This document shows positions 30,546 to 41,080 of a stretch of 64,000 nt of DNA, one piece after another (position 1 is the first letter of the stretch; each line of letters starts with the position of its first letter). The notes beneath the pieces were generated by a model. It ran no database searches, was not told the origin of the DNA, and saw only the letters and a program-made list of their open reading frames with translations. A program made the position numbers and the translations under genes. This stretch comes from Hibiscus mutabilis (lineage: Eukaryota; Streptophyta; Magnoliopsida; Malvales; Malvaceae): positions 1 through 64,000 of the forward strand of contig JAGYYJ010001656.1 in the NCBI GenBank assembly GCA_019671005.1. Direction: 5' to 3'.

Positions 30546-32043
30546 TGTTCCGCGTAATAAGTGCTACGCAAATGTGCAAGTATACACGTCGCAAGTTATA
30601 GTATAAAAGATATCGTCTCCACAGGGATTGGTGCTACTTCAAAAATCTAGTCTCTTGCACTGTAAAAAAGTAAAAACACAAGTAAAGGATTATAGGAGTT
30701 TAACTAATGACTAATCTAGAAAGCATTAAAGTAAAAGAAAAGATGAATTCAAATGAGAGAGAGATAGGCCAGGTTATCGTGAGTTGAGGTGTGATAGCCG
30801 ATTGGATCGTCTTGGTAAAAGAGTGCACGGGCAACTTGCACAACGGGGTTGCCTTGGCAACTAATCGATGGTTCCCTGGGCAACTACTTGGGCATCTGGG
30901 CAGCAATCTTCAAGGTTCGGCAGAGCGTTCTTCAATGGTTTCTTCTTATCCCTAAGTCGAAACTCTAGCTACTTGTGCATGCCTTGATAATACATCCCTG
31001 CGTGAATCAAGGGTGAACAACAACCAATCTTGCGCTCCTCTTAGCCGTTGAAATCCTTAACTTATTCCTAAGCCGGATTAATCTTCACCATCAATAGATT
31101 GAATAAAGATCATATTCATTCGTTTCTTGAATCTAACTCTCCCTATATTAGATAAATAGATGAAATCACGATATCCTCTCCCAATTCACTCGCAATCAAT
31201 AATAAGAACCAAGAATGAATAAACCTTGAAATAGAAAAGTGCAAACTCTTATTACCTAAACAAAAACCAATAGTTTCTCACAACCACAAAACACAATAAC
31301 CATAGCCAAGTAGATTTAGTTCATGGCTAGGTTCCAAAGAAACACAAGATAAACAATCCCTAGCATGAACCCAATCGAACAAGGAAGAAAAGATGAAGCT
31401 TGTCGAAAATCCCTTGCTTTCTCCCTTGGACTTGTCGAAATTTCCCTAATGCTCTCCCTATGGATGGTCGAAATCTCCTTGCTATTTATAGGGCTAGGCC
31501 AAAGTCCTTCTTTGAGGAGGAGTTTGAGTTGGAATTAAATTATCTTTAAAGAATATAATTCTTTATTATAATTGTATTCCTACTAGAACTTCTCCCATCC
31601 TCTTGGAATTTAATTCTTCTTTAATCTCTGCATGGAAATCAAATTCCTTTGGGTTTGGGCTTTGCTCCACATCATCTTGGGCTTGTATAGTCATTAATTT
31701 TGACATCCCTATTGTATTTTCTCTTTGTCGACAATTGCCATGGCAACTGGCTCGACGTCTCCTTCATGCATTGCCCTGGCAACTAGCTCGGCATATCCTT
31801 CATGCATTGCCCTGGCAACTAGCTCGGCATTGCTTTGGCAAGTGATCCCGCACATATACACACAAAGCACACCAAGGCAGCATCTTTTCCACAAAAAACT
31901 ATCAAGTTATGTAATCAAGCTCAACGATGGAAGGAAACATGGATTAATGCATGAATGGCTAACTATGCAACTAATATGAGCCTAAGTCTAACAATAATAT
32001 GAGTAAAAAGGGTAAGAAAAATAGTACTTTTGAACACTTATCA
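30546..32043 (-). repeat. 5' LTR of Athila-1
   Basis: 1498 bp. It matches the other LTR closely but lacks 17 bp carrying one TTGCCGTGGCAA motif (near 30830), which sits between short GGCAACT repeats in the partner LTR. TATA word at 31483-31490. Confidence 0.92.
31483..31490 (-). promoter_or_regulatory. TATA box of Athila-1 5' LTR
   Basis: TATAAATA on the minus strand, about 550 bp inside the LTR, the expected promoter for the element RNA. Confidence 0.78.
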
Positions 32044-32048
32044 CTACT

Positions 32049-32118
32049 CTCGCCCAAGCTCGTTTGACAGCGGAGTTCTAATGGGATCTGGTGCATTAGT
32101 ATTGGTATGATCGCACCC
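32049..32118 (-). pseudogene. 5S rRNA gene A37, 5' part, split by Athila-1
   Basis: 70 nt of 5S 5' part following the CTACT duplication; box A AGTCAAACGAGC (TGTCAAACGAGC at its edge). Confidence 0.88.
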
Positions 32119-32272
32119 GTCATGTTCTGCGCGATTAACTTACCTAAGGGCCACGCTTTGCCTTTCTTTTTCTCTCTAAATTCTTGAGATTTGGAGAAAT
32201 AATAAAACCATGTGGGAAACGCGTCCTTATATCTACGGTTTGGTGAAAAAAAACACATGAGTCTCAAAAAGA

Positions 32273-32390
32273 GGGGTGCACACAAGGACTTCCCAAAAGG
32301 TCACCCATGCTAGTACTACTCTCACTCAAGCACGCTTGATTGTGGAGTTCTGATGGGATCTGGTGCATTAGTGCTGGTATGATTGCAGTC
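32273..32390 (-). rRNA. 5S rRNA gene B1
   Basis: 118 nt. Box A AATCAAGCGTGC; 5' end GACTGCAATC. Confidence 0.88.
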
Positions 32391-32543
32391 GTCATGTTTT
32401 GCGCAATTAACTTACCTAAGGGCTACGGGTTGCCTTTATTTTTATCTCTAAATTCTTGAGATTTGAAGAAATAATAAAACCTTTCAGGAAAGGTGTCCCT
32501 ATATTTACGGTTTGTTGAAAAAAAACACAGGAGTCTCAAAAAA

Positions 32544-32662
32544 GGGGTGCAACACGAGGACTTCCCAAGAGGTCACCCATCCTAGTACTACTCTCGTCCA
32601 AGCAAGCTTAACTGCGGAGTTCTGATAGGAATCGTTGCATTAGTGCTGGTATGATCGCACCT
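32544..32662 (-). rRNA. 5S rRNA gene B2
   Basis: 119 nt. Box A AGTTAAGCTTGC; 5' end AGGTGCGATC. Confidence 0.9.
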
Positions 32663-32812
32663 GTCATGTTCTGCGCGATTAACTTACCTAAGGGCTATGC
32701 GTCGCCTTTCGTTTTCTCTAAATTCTTGAGATTTGAAGAAATAATAAAACCATGCGGGAAACGCGTCCCTATATCTACTGTTTGGTAAAAAAACATAGGA
32801 GTCTCAAAAAGA

Positions 32813-32930
32813 GGGGTGCAACACGAGGACTTCCAAGAGGACACCCATCCTAGTACGACTTCCGCCCAAGCACGCTTGACTACGGAGTTCTAATGGGATC
32901 CGATGCATTTGTGCTGGTATTATCGCACCC
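32813..32930 (-). rRNA. 5S rRNA gene B3
   Basis: 118 nt. One C lost in the 3' part; box A AGTCAAGCGTGC. Confidence 0.89.
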
Positions 32931-33082
32931 ATCATATTTTGCGTGATTAACTTACATAAGGGCTATGTGTTGCCTTTCTTTTTAACTCTAACTTCTTGAG
33001 ATTTGAAGAAATAATAAAACCATGCGGGAAACGCGTCCCTGTATCTACGGTTTGGTGAAAAAACACAAGAGTCTCAAAAAGA

Positions 33083-33201
33083 GGGGTGCAACACGAGGAC
33101 TTCCTAAGAGGTCACCCATCCTATTACTACTCTCGCACAAGAACGCTTGACTGTGGAGTTCTAATGGGATCCAGTGCAATAGTGCTGGTATGATCACACC
33201 C
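33083..33201 (-). rRNA. 5S rRNA gene B4
   Basis: 119 nt. Box A AGTCAAGCGTTC; 5' end GGGTGTGATC. Confidence 0.9.
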
Positions 33202-33355
33202 ACCATATTTTTCGCGATTAACTTACCTAAGGGCTACGCGTTTCCTTTCTTTTTATCTCTAAATTCTTGAGATTTGGAGAAATAATAAAATAATGCGGGA
33301 AACGCGTCCCTATATCTACGGTTTGGTAAAAAAAAACTCATGAGTCTCAAAAAGA

Positions 33356-33474
33356 GGGGTGCAACACGAGGACTTCCCAAGAGGTCACCCATCCTAGTAC
33401 TACTCTCGTCCAAGCAAGCTTAAATGCGGAGTTCTGATAGGATTCGGTGCATTAGTGCTGGTATGATCACACCC
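33356..33474 (-). rRNA. 5S rRNA gene B5
   Basis: 119 nt. Box A ATTTAAGCTTGC. Confidence 0.9.
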
Positions 33475-33627
33475 GTCATGTTCTGCGCGATTAACTTACC
33501 TAAGGGCTACGCGTTGCCTTTCTTTTTATCTCTAAATTCTTGAGATTTGGAGAAATAATAAAATAACGCGGGAAACGCGTCCCTATATCTACGGTTTGGT
33601 AAAAAAAACTCATCAGTCTCAAAAAGA

Positions 33628-33746
33628 GGGGAGCAACACGAGGACTTCCCAAGAGGTCACCCATCCTAGTACTACTCTCGTCCAAGCAAGCTTAACTGCG
33701 GAGTTCTGATAGCATTCGGTGCATTAGTGCTGGTATGATCGCACCT
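33628..33746 (-). rRNA. 5S rRNA gene B6
   Basis: 119 nt. Box A AGTTAAGCTTGC, shared with B2 and B5, a local subfamily. Confidence 0.9.
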
Positions 33747-33897
33747 GTCATGTTCTACGCGATTAACTTACCTAAGGGCTACGCGTTGCCTTTCTTTTTA
33801 TCTCTAAATTCTTGAGATTTGAAGAAATAATAAAACCATGCGGGAAACGTGTCCCTATATCTACGGTTTGGTGAAAAAAACATGAGTCTCAAAAAGA

Positions 33898-34015
33898 GAG
33901 GGCAACACGAGAAAATCCTAAGAGGTTACCCATCCTAGTACTACTCTCGCCCAAGCACACTTGACTGCGGAGTTCTAATGGGATCCGGTGCATTGATGCT
34001 GGTATGATCGCACCT
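33898..34015 (-). rRNA. 5S rRNA gene B7
   Basis: 118 nt. The 3' end is damaged (TTGCCCTCTC); box A AGTCAAGTGTGC. Confidence 0.85.
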
Positions 34016-34169
34016 GTCATGTTCTGCACGATTAACTTACGTAAGGGCTACTCGTTGCCTTTCTTTTTATCTCTAAATTCTTGAGATTTGAAGAAATAAT
34101 AAAGCCATGCGGGAAACACGTCCCTATATCTACGGTTTGGTGAAAAAAAACTCAAGAGTCTCAAAAAGA

Positions 34170-34189
34170 GGGGTGCAACACGAGGACTT
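34170..34189 (-). pseudogene. 5S rRNA 3'-end fragment B8 beside variant module
   Basis: 20 nt of 5S 3' end before the variant module. Confidence 0.8.
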
Positions 34190-34735
34190 ATATGATGTGC
34201 ATGTTAGAAAGTTATAAATATAATTATTATTTTTCTAATTGGATTTGAACCAATGACCAACAATAAAAACGTAGGCTTCTACGATAAATTGAATTTTTAC
34301 CCCTGTGTTAATATACAACCACATATTATTTACCTTAAATGCATTAGGAATGAAAAAGGAAATAAACCAACTTATATGATGCGTATGTTCAAAAGTTAAA
34401 AATATGATTATTATGTTTCTAATTGGATTTGAACCAAGGACCAACAATTAAAAAATATAAGCTTTTACCATCATTCCATGTTATACTTTTGTGTTTATTT
34501 TACGATCTAATACTATTTACTTTCAAACAAACGTAATTAAACAATAGCCATTTCCATCCATGTACCAAATTTATATAAATAACGATACATTGTTGTGCAA
34601 AAAAATCAAATTTTTAAGTTTGGTAAGTTAATAAAAAAAGAGGTTAAAAATGTAAAAGTTTTGATAAACACTAAAAAAGTTAAATCTAAATGCCCAAACG
34701 AGGTTGTTTTCAACGAAAACGGTGGCAAGGCGACG
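34187..34735 (-). repeat. Variant 5S spacer module, copy 3
   Basis: About 549 bp, same structure as copies 1 and 2, both box-B-like GGTTCAAATCC words intact. Confidence 0.82.
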
Positions 34736-34785
34736 CGTCCCTATATATACGGTTTGGTGAAGAAAACACACGAGTCTCAAAAAGA

Positions 34786-34904
34786 GGGGTGCAACACGAA
34801 GACTTCCCAAGAGGTCACCCATCCTAGTGCTACTCTCATCCAATCACCCTTGACTGTGGAGTTCTAATGGGATCCGGTGCATTAGTGCTGGTATGATCGC
34901 ACCC
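34786..34904 (-). rRNA. 5S rRNA gene B9
   Basis: 119 nt. Box A AGTCAAGGGTGA. Confidence 0.9.
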
Positions 34905-35059
34905 ATCATGTTCTGCGTGATTAACTTATCTAAGGGCTACGCGTTGCCTTTCTTTTTATCTCTAAATTCTTGAGATTTGGAGAAATAATAAAAACTCGCG
35001 GGAAACGCGTCCCTATATCTACGATTTGGTGAAAAAAAAACACAAGAGTCTCAAAAAGA

Positions 35060-35177
35060 GGGGTGCAACACGAGGACTTCCCAAGAGGTCACCCATCCTA
35101 GTACTATTCTCCCCAAGCACGCTTGGCTGCGGAGTTCTGATGGGATCCGGTGCATTAGTGCTGGTATGATGGCACCC
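35060..35177 (-). rRNA. 5S rRNA gene B10
   Basis: 118 nt. Box A AGCCAAGCGTGC; 5' end GGGTGCCATC. Confidence 0.88.
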
Positions 35178-35370
35178 GTCATGTTCTGCGCGATTAACTT
35201 ACCTAAGGGCTACGCGTTGCCTTTCTTTTTATCTCTAAATTCTTGAGCGCTACGCGTTGCATTTCTTTTTATCTCTAATTTTTTTAGATTTGGAGAAATA
35301 GTAAAACCATGCTGGAAACGCGTCCCTATATCTACGGTTTCGTGAAAAAAACACATGAGTCTCAAACAGA

Positions 35371-35489
35371 GGGGTGCAACACGAGGACTTCGCAAGAGGT
35401 CACCCATCTTGTTACTACTCTCGCCCAAGCACTCTTGACTTCGGGGTTCTGATGGGTTCTGGTGCATTAGTGTTGGTATGATCGCACCC
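35371..35489 (-). rRNA. 5S rRNA gene B11
   Basis: 119 nt. Box A AGTCAAGAGTGC. Its upstream neighbour spacer carries a partial duplication of the TACGCGTTGC...CTCTAA block. Confidence 0.9.
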
Positions 35490-35642
35490 GTCATGCTCTG
35501 CGCGATTAATTTACCTAAGGGCTACGCGTTGCCTTTCTTTTTATCTCTAAATTCTTTAGATTTGGAGAAATAATAAAACCATGTGGGAAACGATTCCCTA
35601 TATCTACGGTTTAGAGAAAGAAACACAGGAGTCTCAAAAAGA

Positions 35643-35761
35643 GGGGTGGAACATGAGGTCTTCCCAAGAGGTCACCCATCCTAGTACTACTCTAGCCCAA
35701 GCAGGCTTAACTGCGGAGTTCTGATGGGATCCGTCGCATTAGTGCTGGTATGATCGCACCC
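35643..35761 (-). rRNA. 5S rRNA gene B12
   Basis: 119 nt. Box A AGTTAAGCCTGC; 3' end TTCCACCCC. Confidence 0.9.
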
Positions 35762-35913
35762 ATCATGTTCTTCGCGATTAACTTACCTAAGGGCTACGCG
35801 TTGCCTTTCTTTTTATCTATAAATTCTTGAGATTTGGAGAAATAATAAAACCATGCGGGAAATGCATCCCTATATCTACGGTTTGGTAAAAAAAGACATG
35901 AGTCTCAAAAGGA

Positions 35914-36032
35914 GGGTTGCAACACGAGGACTTCCTAAGAGGTCACCCATCCTAGTACTACTCTCGCCTAAGGACGCTTGACTACGGAGTTCTAATGGGA
36001 TCTGGTGCATTAGTGTTGTTATGATCGCACCC
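35914..36032 (-). rRNA. 5S rRNA gene B13
   Basis: 119 nt. Box A AGTCAAGCGTCC. Confidence 0.9.
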
Positions 36033-36183
36033 GTCATGCTCTACGGGATTAACTTACCTAAGGGCTACGCGTTGCCTTTCTTTTTATCTCTAAATTCTTG
36101 AGATTTGAAGAAATAATAAATCCATGCGGGAAACGTGTCCCTATATCTACGGTTTGGTAAAAAAAACATGAGTCTGAAAAAGA

Positions 36184-36301
36184 GGGGTGCAACACGAGGA
36201 TTTCCCAAGAGGTCACCATCCTAGTACTAACCTCGCCCAAGCACGCTTGACTGCGGAGTTCTGATTGGATCCGGTGCATTAGTGCTGGTATGATCGCACC
36301 C
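36184..36301 (-). rRNA. 5S rRNA gene B14
   Basis: 118 nt. Box C has lost a base (GGATGGTGACC); box A AGTCAAGCGTGC. Confidence 0.88.
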
Positions 36302-36455
36302 GTCATGCTCTGCGCGATTAACTTATATAAAGGGCTACGCGTTGCCTTTCTTTTTATCTCTAAATTCTTGAGATTTGGTGAAATAATAAAACCATGCGAG
36401 AAACGCGTCCCTATATCTACGTTTTAGTGAAAAAAACACATGAGTCTCAAAAAGA

Positions 36456-36574
36456 GGGGTGCAACATGAGGAATTCCCAAAAGGTCACCCATCCTAGTAC
36501 TACCCTCGCCCAAGCACGCTTAACTGTGGAGTTTTGATGGGATTCAGTGCATTAGAGCTGGTATGATCGCACCC
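36456..36574 (-). rRNA. 5S rRNA gene B15
   Basis: 119 nt. Box A and box C consensus; 5' end GGGTGCGATC. One of the better candidates for activity. Confidence 0.92.
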
Positions 36575-36727
36575 CTCATGTTCTTCGCGATTAACTTATC
36601 TAAGGGCTACGCGTTGTCTTTCTTTTTATCTCTAAATTCTTAAGATTTTGAGAAATAACAAAACCATGCGGGAAACGCGTCCCTATATTTACGGTTTGGT
36701 GAAAAAAACATAGGAGTCTCAAAAAGA

Positions 36728-36846
36728 GGGGTGCAACAGGAGGTCTTCCCAAGAGGTCACCCATCCTAGTACTACTCTAGCCCAAGCAGGCTTAACTGCA
36801 GAGTTCTGATGGGATCCGGTGCATTAGTGCTGGTATGATCGCACCC
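36728..36846 (-). rRNA. 5S rRNA gene B16
   Basis: 119 nt. Box A AGTTAAGCCTGC, like B12, B31 and C2. Confidence 0.9.
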
Positions 36847-37002
36847 ATCATGTTCTGCGCGATTAACTTACCTAAGGTCTATGTGTTGCCTTTCTTTTTA
36901 TCTCTTAGTTCTTGAGATTCGAAGAAATAATAAAACTATGCGGGAAACGCGTCCCTATATCTACAGTTTGGTGAAAAAAAACACACAAGAGTCTCTAAAA
37001 GA

Positions 37003-37121
37003 GGGGTGCAACACGAGGACTTCCCAATAGGTCACCGATCCTACTACTACTCTCGCCCAAGTACGCTTGACTACGGAGTTCTGATGGGATCTGGTGCATT
37101 AGTGCTGGTATGATCGCACCC
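37003..37121 (-). rRNA. 5S rRNA gene B17
   Basis: 119 nt. Box A AGTCAAGCGTAC; box C GGATCGGTGACC. Confidence 0.9.
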
Positions 37122-37274
37122 GTCATGTTCTGTGCGATTAACTTACCTAAGGGCTACACGTTGCCTTTCTTTTTATCTCTAAATTCTTGAGATTTGGAGA
37201 AATAATAAAATCATGTGGGAAAACGCGTCCCTATATCTACGGTTTGGTGAAAAAACACACGAGTCTCAAAAAGA

Positions 37275-37392
37275 GGGGTGCAACACGAGAACTTCCAAGA
37301 GTTCTCCCATCCTAGTGCTGCTCTCACCCAAGCACGCTTAACTGCAGTGTTTTGATAGTATCCGGTGCATTAGTGCTTGTATGATCGCACCC
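37275..37392 (-). rRNA. 5S rRNA gene B18
   Basis: 118 nt. Box A consensus; box C GGATGGGAGAAC. Confidence 0.88.
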
Positions 37393-37544
37393 AACATGTT
37401 CTGCGCGATTAACTTATCTAAGGGCTTCGCGTTGCCTTTCATTTTATCTCTAAATTCTTGAGATTTGGAGAAATAATAAAACCATGCGGGAAACGAGTCC
37501 CTATATCTACGGTTTGGTAAAAAAACACATGAGTCTCAAAAAGA

Positions 37545-37663
37545 GGGGTGCAACACGAGAACTTGCCAAGAGGACTCCCATCCTAGTACTACTCTCGCCC
37601 AAGCACGCTCGACTGTGGAGTTCTGATGGGATCTGGTGCATTAGTGCTGGTATGATCGCCCCC
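37545..37663 (-). rRNA. 5S rRNA gene B19
   Basis: 119 nt. Box A AGTCGAGCGTGC; box C GGATGGGAGTCC; 5' end GGGGGCGATC. Confidence 0.9.
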
Positions 37664-37814
37664 GTCATGTTCTGCGCGATTAACTTACCTAAGGGCTACG
37701 TGTTGCCTTTCTTTTTATCTCTAAATTCTTGAGATTTGGAGAAATAATAAAACCGTGCGAGAAATGCATCCCTATATCTACGGTTTGGTGAAAAAACAAA
37801 AGAGTCTCTAAAAG

Positions 37815-37934
37815 GGGGTGCAACACAAGGACTTCCCAAAAAGGTCACCCATCCTTGTACAATTCTCACCCAAGCACGCTTAACTTTGGAGTACTGATGG
37901 GATCCGGTGCATTAGTGCTAGTATGATCGCAACC
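37815..37934 (-). rRNA. 5S rRNA gene B20
   Basis: 120 nt with one extra A next to box C; box A consensus. Confidence 0.88.
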
Positions 37935-38087
37935 GTCATGTTCTGCGCGATTTACTTACCTAAGGGCAACGCGTTGCCTTTCTTTTTATCTCTAAATTCT
38001 TCAGATTTGGAGATATAATAAAACCATGCGGGAAACACGTCCCTATATCTACGGTTTAGTGAAAAAAACACAGGAGTCTCAAAATGA

Positions 38088-38206
38088 GGGGTGCAACACG
38101 AGGACTTCCCAAGAGGTCTCCCATCGTAGTACTACTCTCTGCCAAGCACGCTTGACTGCGGAGTTTTAATGGGACACGGTGCATTAGTGCTGGTATGATC
38201 GCACCT
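38088..38206 (-). rRNA. 5S rRNA gene B21
   Basis: 119 nt. Box A AGTCAAGCGTGC; box C CGATGGGAGACC. Confidence 0.9.
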
Positions 38207-38358
38207 GTAATGTTCTGCGCGATTAACTTACCTAAGGGCTACGCGTTGCCTTTCTTTTTATCTCTAAATTCTTGAGATTTGGAAAAATAATAAAACCATG
38301 CGGGAAACGCGTCCCTATATCTACGGTTTGGTGAAAAAACACATGAGTCTCAAAAAGA

Positions 38359-38476
38359 GGGGTGCAACACGAGAACTTCCAAGAGGTCACCCATCCTAGT
38401 GCTGCTCTCGCCCAAGCACGCTTAACTGCAGTATTCTGATAGGATCCGGTGCATTAGTGCTGGTATGATCGCACCT
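38359..38476 (-). rRNA. 5S rRNA gene B22
   Basis: 118 nt. Box A consensus; 5' end AGGTGCGATC. Exact twin of B24, 542 bp away. Confidence 0.9.
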
Positions 38477-38629
38477 ATCATGTTCTGCGCGATTAACTTA
38501 TCTAAGGGCTTCGTGTTGCCTTTCTTTTTATCTCTAAATTCTTGAGATTTGGAGAAATAATAAAACCATACGGGAAACGCGTCCCTACATCTACGGTTTG
38601 GTGAAAAAAACACAGGAGTCTCAAAAAGA

Positions 38630-38748
38630 GGGGTGCTACACGAGGACTTACCAAGAGGTCACCCATCCTGGTACTACTCTCGCCCAAGCACGCTTAATTA
38701 CGAAGTACTAATGATATCCGGTGCATTAATGCTGGTATGATCACGTAC
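38630..38748 (-). rRNA. 5S rRNA gene B23
   Basis: 119 nt. Box A AATTAAGCGTGC; 5' end GTACGTGATC is far from consensus. Exact twin of B25. Confidence 0.88.
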
Positions 38749-38900
38749 ATCATGTTCTGCGCGATTAACTTACCTAAGGGCTACGCGTTGCCTTTCTTTT
38801 TATCTCTAAATTCTTGAGATTTGGAAAAATAATAAAACCATGCGGGAAACGCGTCCCTATATCTACGGTTTGGTGAAAAAACACATGAGTCTCAAAAAGA

Positions 38901-39018
38901 GGGGTGCAACACGAGAACTTCCAAGAGGTCACCCATCCTAGTGCTGCTCTCGCCCAAGCACGCTTAACTGCAGTATTCTGATAGGATCCGGTGCATTAGT
39001 GCTGGTATGATCGCACCT
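38901..39018 (-). rRNA. 5S rRNA gene B24
   Basis: Second copy of B22 in the two-unit duplication. Confidence 0.9.
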
Positions 39019-39171
39019 ATCATGTTCTGCGCGATTAACTTATCTAAGGGCTTCGTGTTGCCTTTCTTTTTATCTCTAAATTCTTGAGATTTGGAGAAAT
39101 AATAAAACCATACGGGAAACGCGTCCCTACATCTACGGTTTGGTGAAAAAAACACAGGAGTCTCAAAAAGA

Positions 39172-39290
39172 GGGGTGCTACACGAGGACTTACCAAGAGG
39201 TCACCCATCCTGGTACTACTCTCGCCCAAGCACGCTTAATTACGAAGTACTAATGATATCCGGTGCATTAATGCTGGTATGATCACGTAC
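39172..39290 (-). rRNA. 5S rRNA gene B25
   Basis: Second copy of B23 in the two-unit duplication. Confidence 0.88.
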
Positions 39291-39443
39291 ATCATGTTCT
39301 GCGCGATTAACTTATCTAAGGGCTACGCATTACCTTTCTTTTTATCTCTAAATTACTGAGATTTGGGGAAATAATAAAACCATGCGGGAAACGCGTCCCT
39401 ATATCTACAATTTGGTGAAAAAAATACAGGAGACTCAAAGAGA

Positions 39444-39562
39444 GGGGTGCAACATGAGGACTTCCCAAGAGGTCACCCATTTTAGAACTACTCTCGCCCA
39501 AGCACGCTTAACTGCGGAGTACTGATGGGATCCGGTGTATTAGTGCTGGTATGATCGCACCC
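39444..39562 (-). rRNA. 5S rRNA gene B26
   Basis: 119 nt. Box A consensus; box C AAATGGGTGACC. Confidence 0.9.
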
Positions 39563-39714
39563 GTCATGTTCTGCGCGATTAACTTACCTAAGGGCTACGC
39601 GTTGCCTTTCTTTTTATCTCTAAATTCTTAAGATTTGAAGAAATAATAAAACCATGCGGGAAACGCGTCCCTATATCTACGGTTTGGTGAAAAAAAACAT
39701 GAGTCTCAAAATGA

Positions 39715-39832
39715 GGAGTGCAACAGGAGGACTTCCCAAGAGGTCACCCATCCTAGTACTACTCTCGCCCATGCGCGCTTGACTGCAAAGTTCTGATCGG
39801 ATTTGGTGCATTAATGCTGTATGATCGCACCC
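39715..39832 (-). rRNA. 5S rRNA gene B27
   Basis: 118 nt. Box A AGTCAAGCGCGC; near twin of C3. Confidence 0.88.
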
Positions 39833-39985
39833 GTTATGTTCTGCGCGATTAACTTACCTAAGCGATACGCGTTGCCTTTCTTTTTATTTCTAAATTCTTG
39901 AGATTTGGGGAAATAATAAAACCATGCGGGAAACGCGTCCCTATGTCTACGGTTTGGTGAAAAAAACACCGGAGTCTCAAAAAGT

Positions 39986-40104
39986 GGGGTGCAACACGAG
40001 GATTTCACAAGAGGACACCCATCCTAGTACTACTCTCGCCCATGCGCGCTTAACTGCGAAGTTCTGATGGGATCTGGTGTATTTGTGCTGGTATGATCGC
40101 ACCC
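39986..40104 (-). rRNA. 5S rRNA gene B28
   Basis: 119 nt. Box A AGTTAAGCGCGC; box C GGATGGGTGTCC. Confidence 0.9.
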
Positions 40105-40258
40105 GTCATGTTTTACGCGATTAACTTACCTAAGGGCTACGTGTTGCCTTTCTTTTTATCTCTAAATTCTTAAGATTTGAAGAAATAATAAAACCATGCT
40201 GGAAACGCATACCTATATCTACGGTTTGGTGAAAAAAAACACAGGACTCTCAAAAAGA

Positions 40259-40377
40259 GGGGTGCATCACGAGGACTTCCCAAGAGGTCACCCATCCTAG
40301 TACTACTCTCGCCCAAGCACTCTTAACTGCGGGGTTCTGATGGGATCCGGTGCACTAGTGCTAGTATGAAAGCACCC
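40259..40377 (-). rRNA. 5S rRNA gene B29
   Basis: 119 nt. Box A AGTTAAGAGTGC; 5' end GGGTGCTTTC. Confidence 0.9.
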
Positions 40378-40531
40378 GTCATGTTCTGCGCGATTAACTT
40401 ACCTAAGGGCTACGCGTTGCCTTTCTTTTTATCTCTAAATTCTTGAGATTTGGAGAAATAATAAAACCATGCGGGAAACGCGTCCCTATATCTACAGTTT
40501 GGTGAAAAAAAACACAAGAGTCTCAAAAAGA

Positions 40532-40647
40532 GTGGTGCAACACGACTTCCCAAGAGGTCACCCATCCTAGTACTACTCCCGCCCAAGCACTCTTAATTGC
40601 GGGGTTCTGATGGGATCCGGTGCATTAGTGCTGGTATGATATCACTC
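40532..40647 (-). rRNA. 5S rRNA gene B30
   Basis: 116 nt, three bases lost near the 3' end; box A AATTAAGAGTGC. Resembles C1. Confidence 0.86.
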
Positions 40648-40800
40648 GTAATGTTCTGCGCGATTAACTTACCTAAGGGCTACGCGTTGCCTTTCTTTTT
40701 ATCTCTAAATTCTTCAGATTTGGAGATATAATAAAACCATGCGGGAAACACGTCCCTATATCTACGGTTTAGTGAAAAAAACACAGGAGTCTCAAAAAGA

Positions 40801-40919
40801 GGGGTGCAACACAAGGTCTTCCCAAGAGGTCACCCATCCTAGTACTACTCTCGCCCAAGCAGGCTTAACTGCAGAATTCTTATGGGATCCGGTGCATTAG
40901 TGCTGGTATGATCGCACCC
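40801..40919 (-). rRNA. 5S rRNA gene B31
   Basis: 119 nt. Box A AGTTAAGCCTGC. Resembles C2, including its spacer word GCTACCAGTTGCC. Confidence 0.9.
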
Positions 40920-41075
40920 ATCATGTTCTGCGCGATTAACTTACCCAGGTGCTACCAGTTGCCTTTCTTTTTTATCTCTAAATTCTTGAGATTTGAAGAA
41001 ATAATAAAACCATGCGGGGAACGCGTCCCTATATCTACGGTTTGGTGAAAAAAAACATAGGAGTCTCAAAAAGAG

Positions 41076-41080
41076 GGGTG
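41076..41080. repeat. Target site duplication GGGTG, left copy
   Basis: GGGTG before the element and again at 52808-52812 after it; it is the last part of the 5S gene 3' end. Confidence 0.9.

Larger units (their letters stand above)
17530..32043 (-). mobile_element. Athila-type Ty3 LTR retrotransposon, copy 1 (Athila-1)
   Basis: 14.5 kb, of which about 4.2 kb is a nested copia element. On the minus strand the order is 5' LTR (30546-32043), PBS, gag, protease, RT/RNase H, Ala/Ser-rich linker, integrase, a short 3' ORF remnant, PPT and 3' LTR. Gag (FELKPVMFNMINTIGQF, DDESMYEA) and the tRNA-Asp-type PBS match the Athila lineage. It has perfect 5-bp target duplications, and the LTRs look nearly identical apart from a 17-bp length difference, so insertion was recent. 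The copy is dead: stops or frameshifts in gag, protease and RT, a stop before and one inside integrase, and a lost catalytic Glu. Relative to Athila-2, about 1.4 kb including most of the 3' ORF is missing. Confidence 0.92.
32044..41080 (-). repeat. 5S rDNA tandem array B
   Basis: Continuation of array A after Athila-1: same orientation and about 272-bp units. About 30 near full-length genes, one variant module (34187-34735), an exact two-unit duplication (38210-38772 and 38752-39314) and a spacer with a partial duplication near 35220-35275. Confidence 0.97.
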
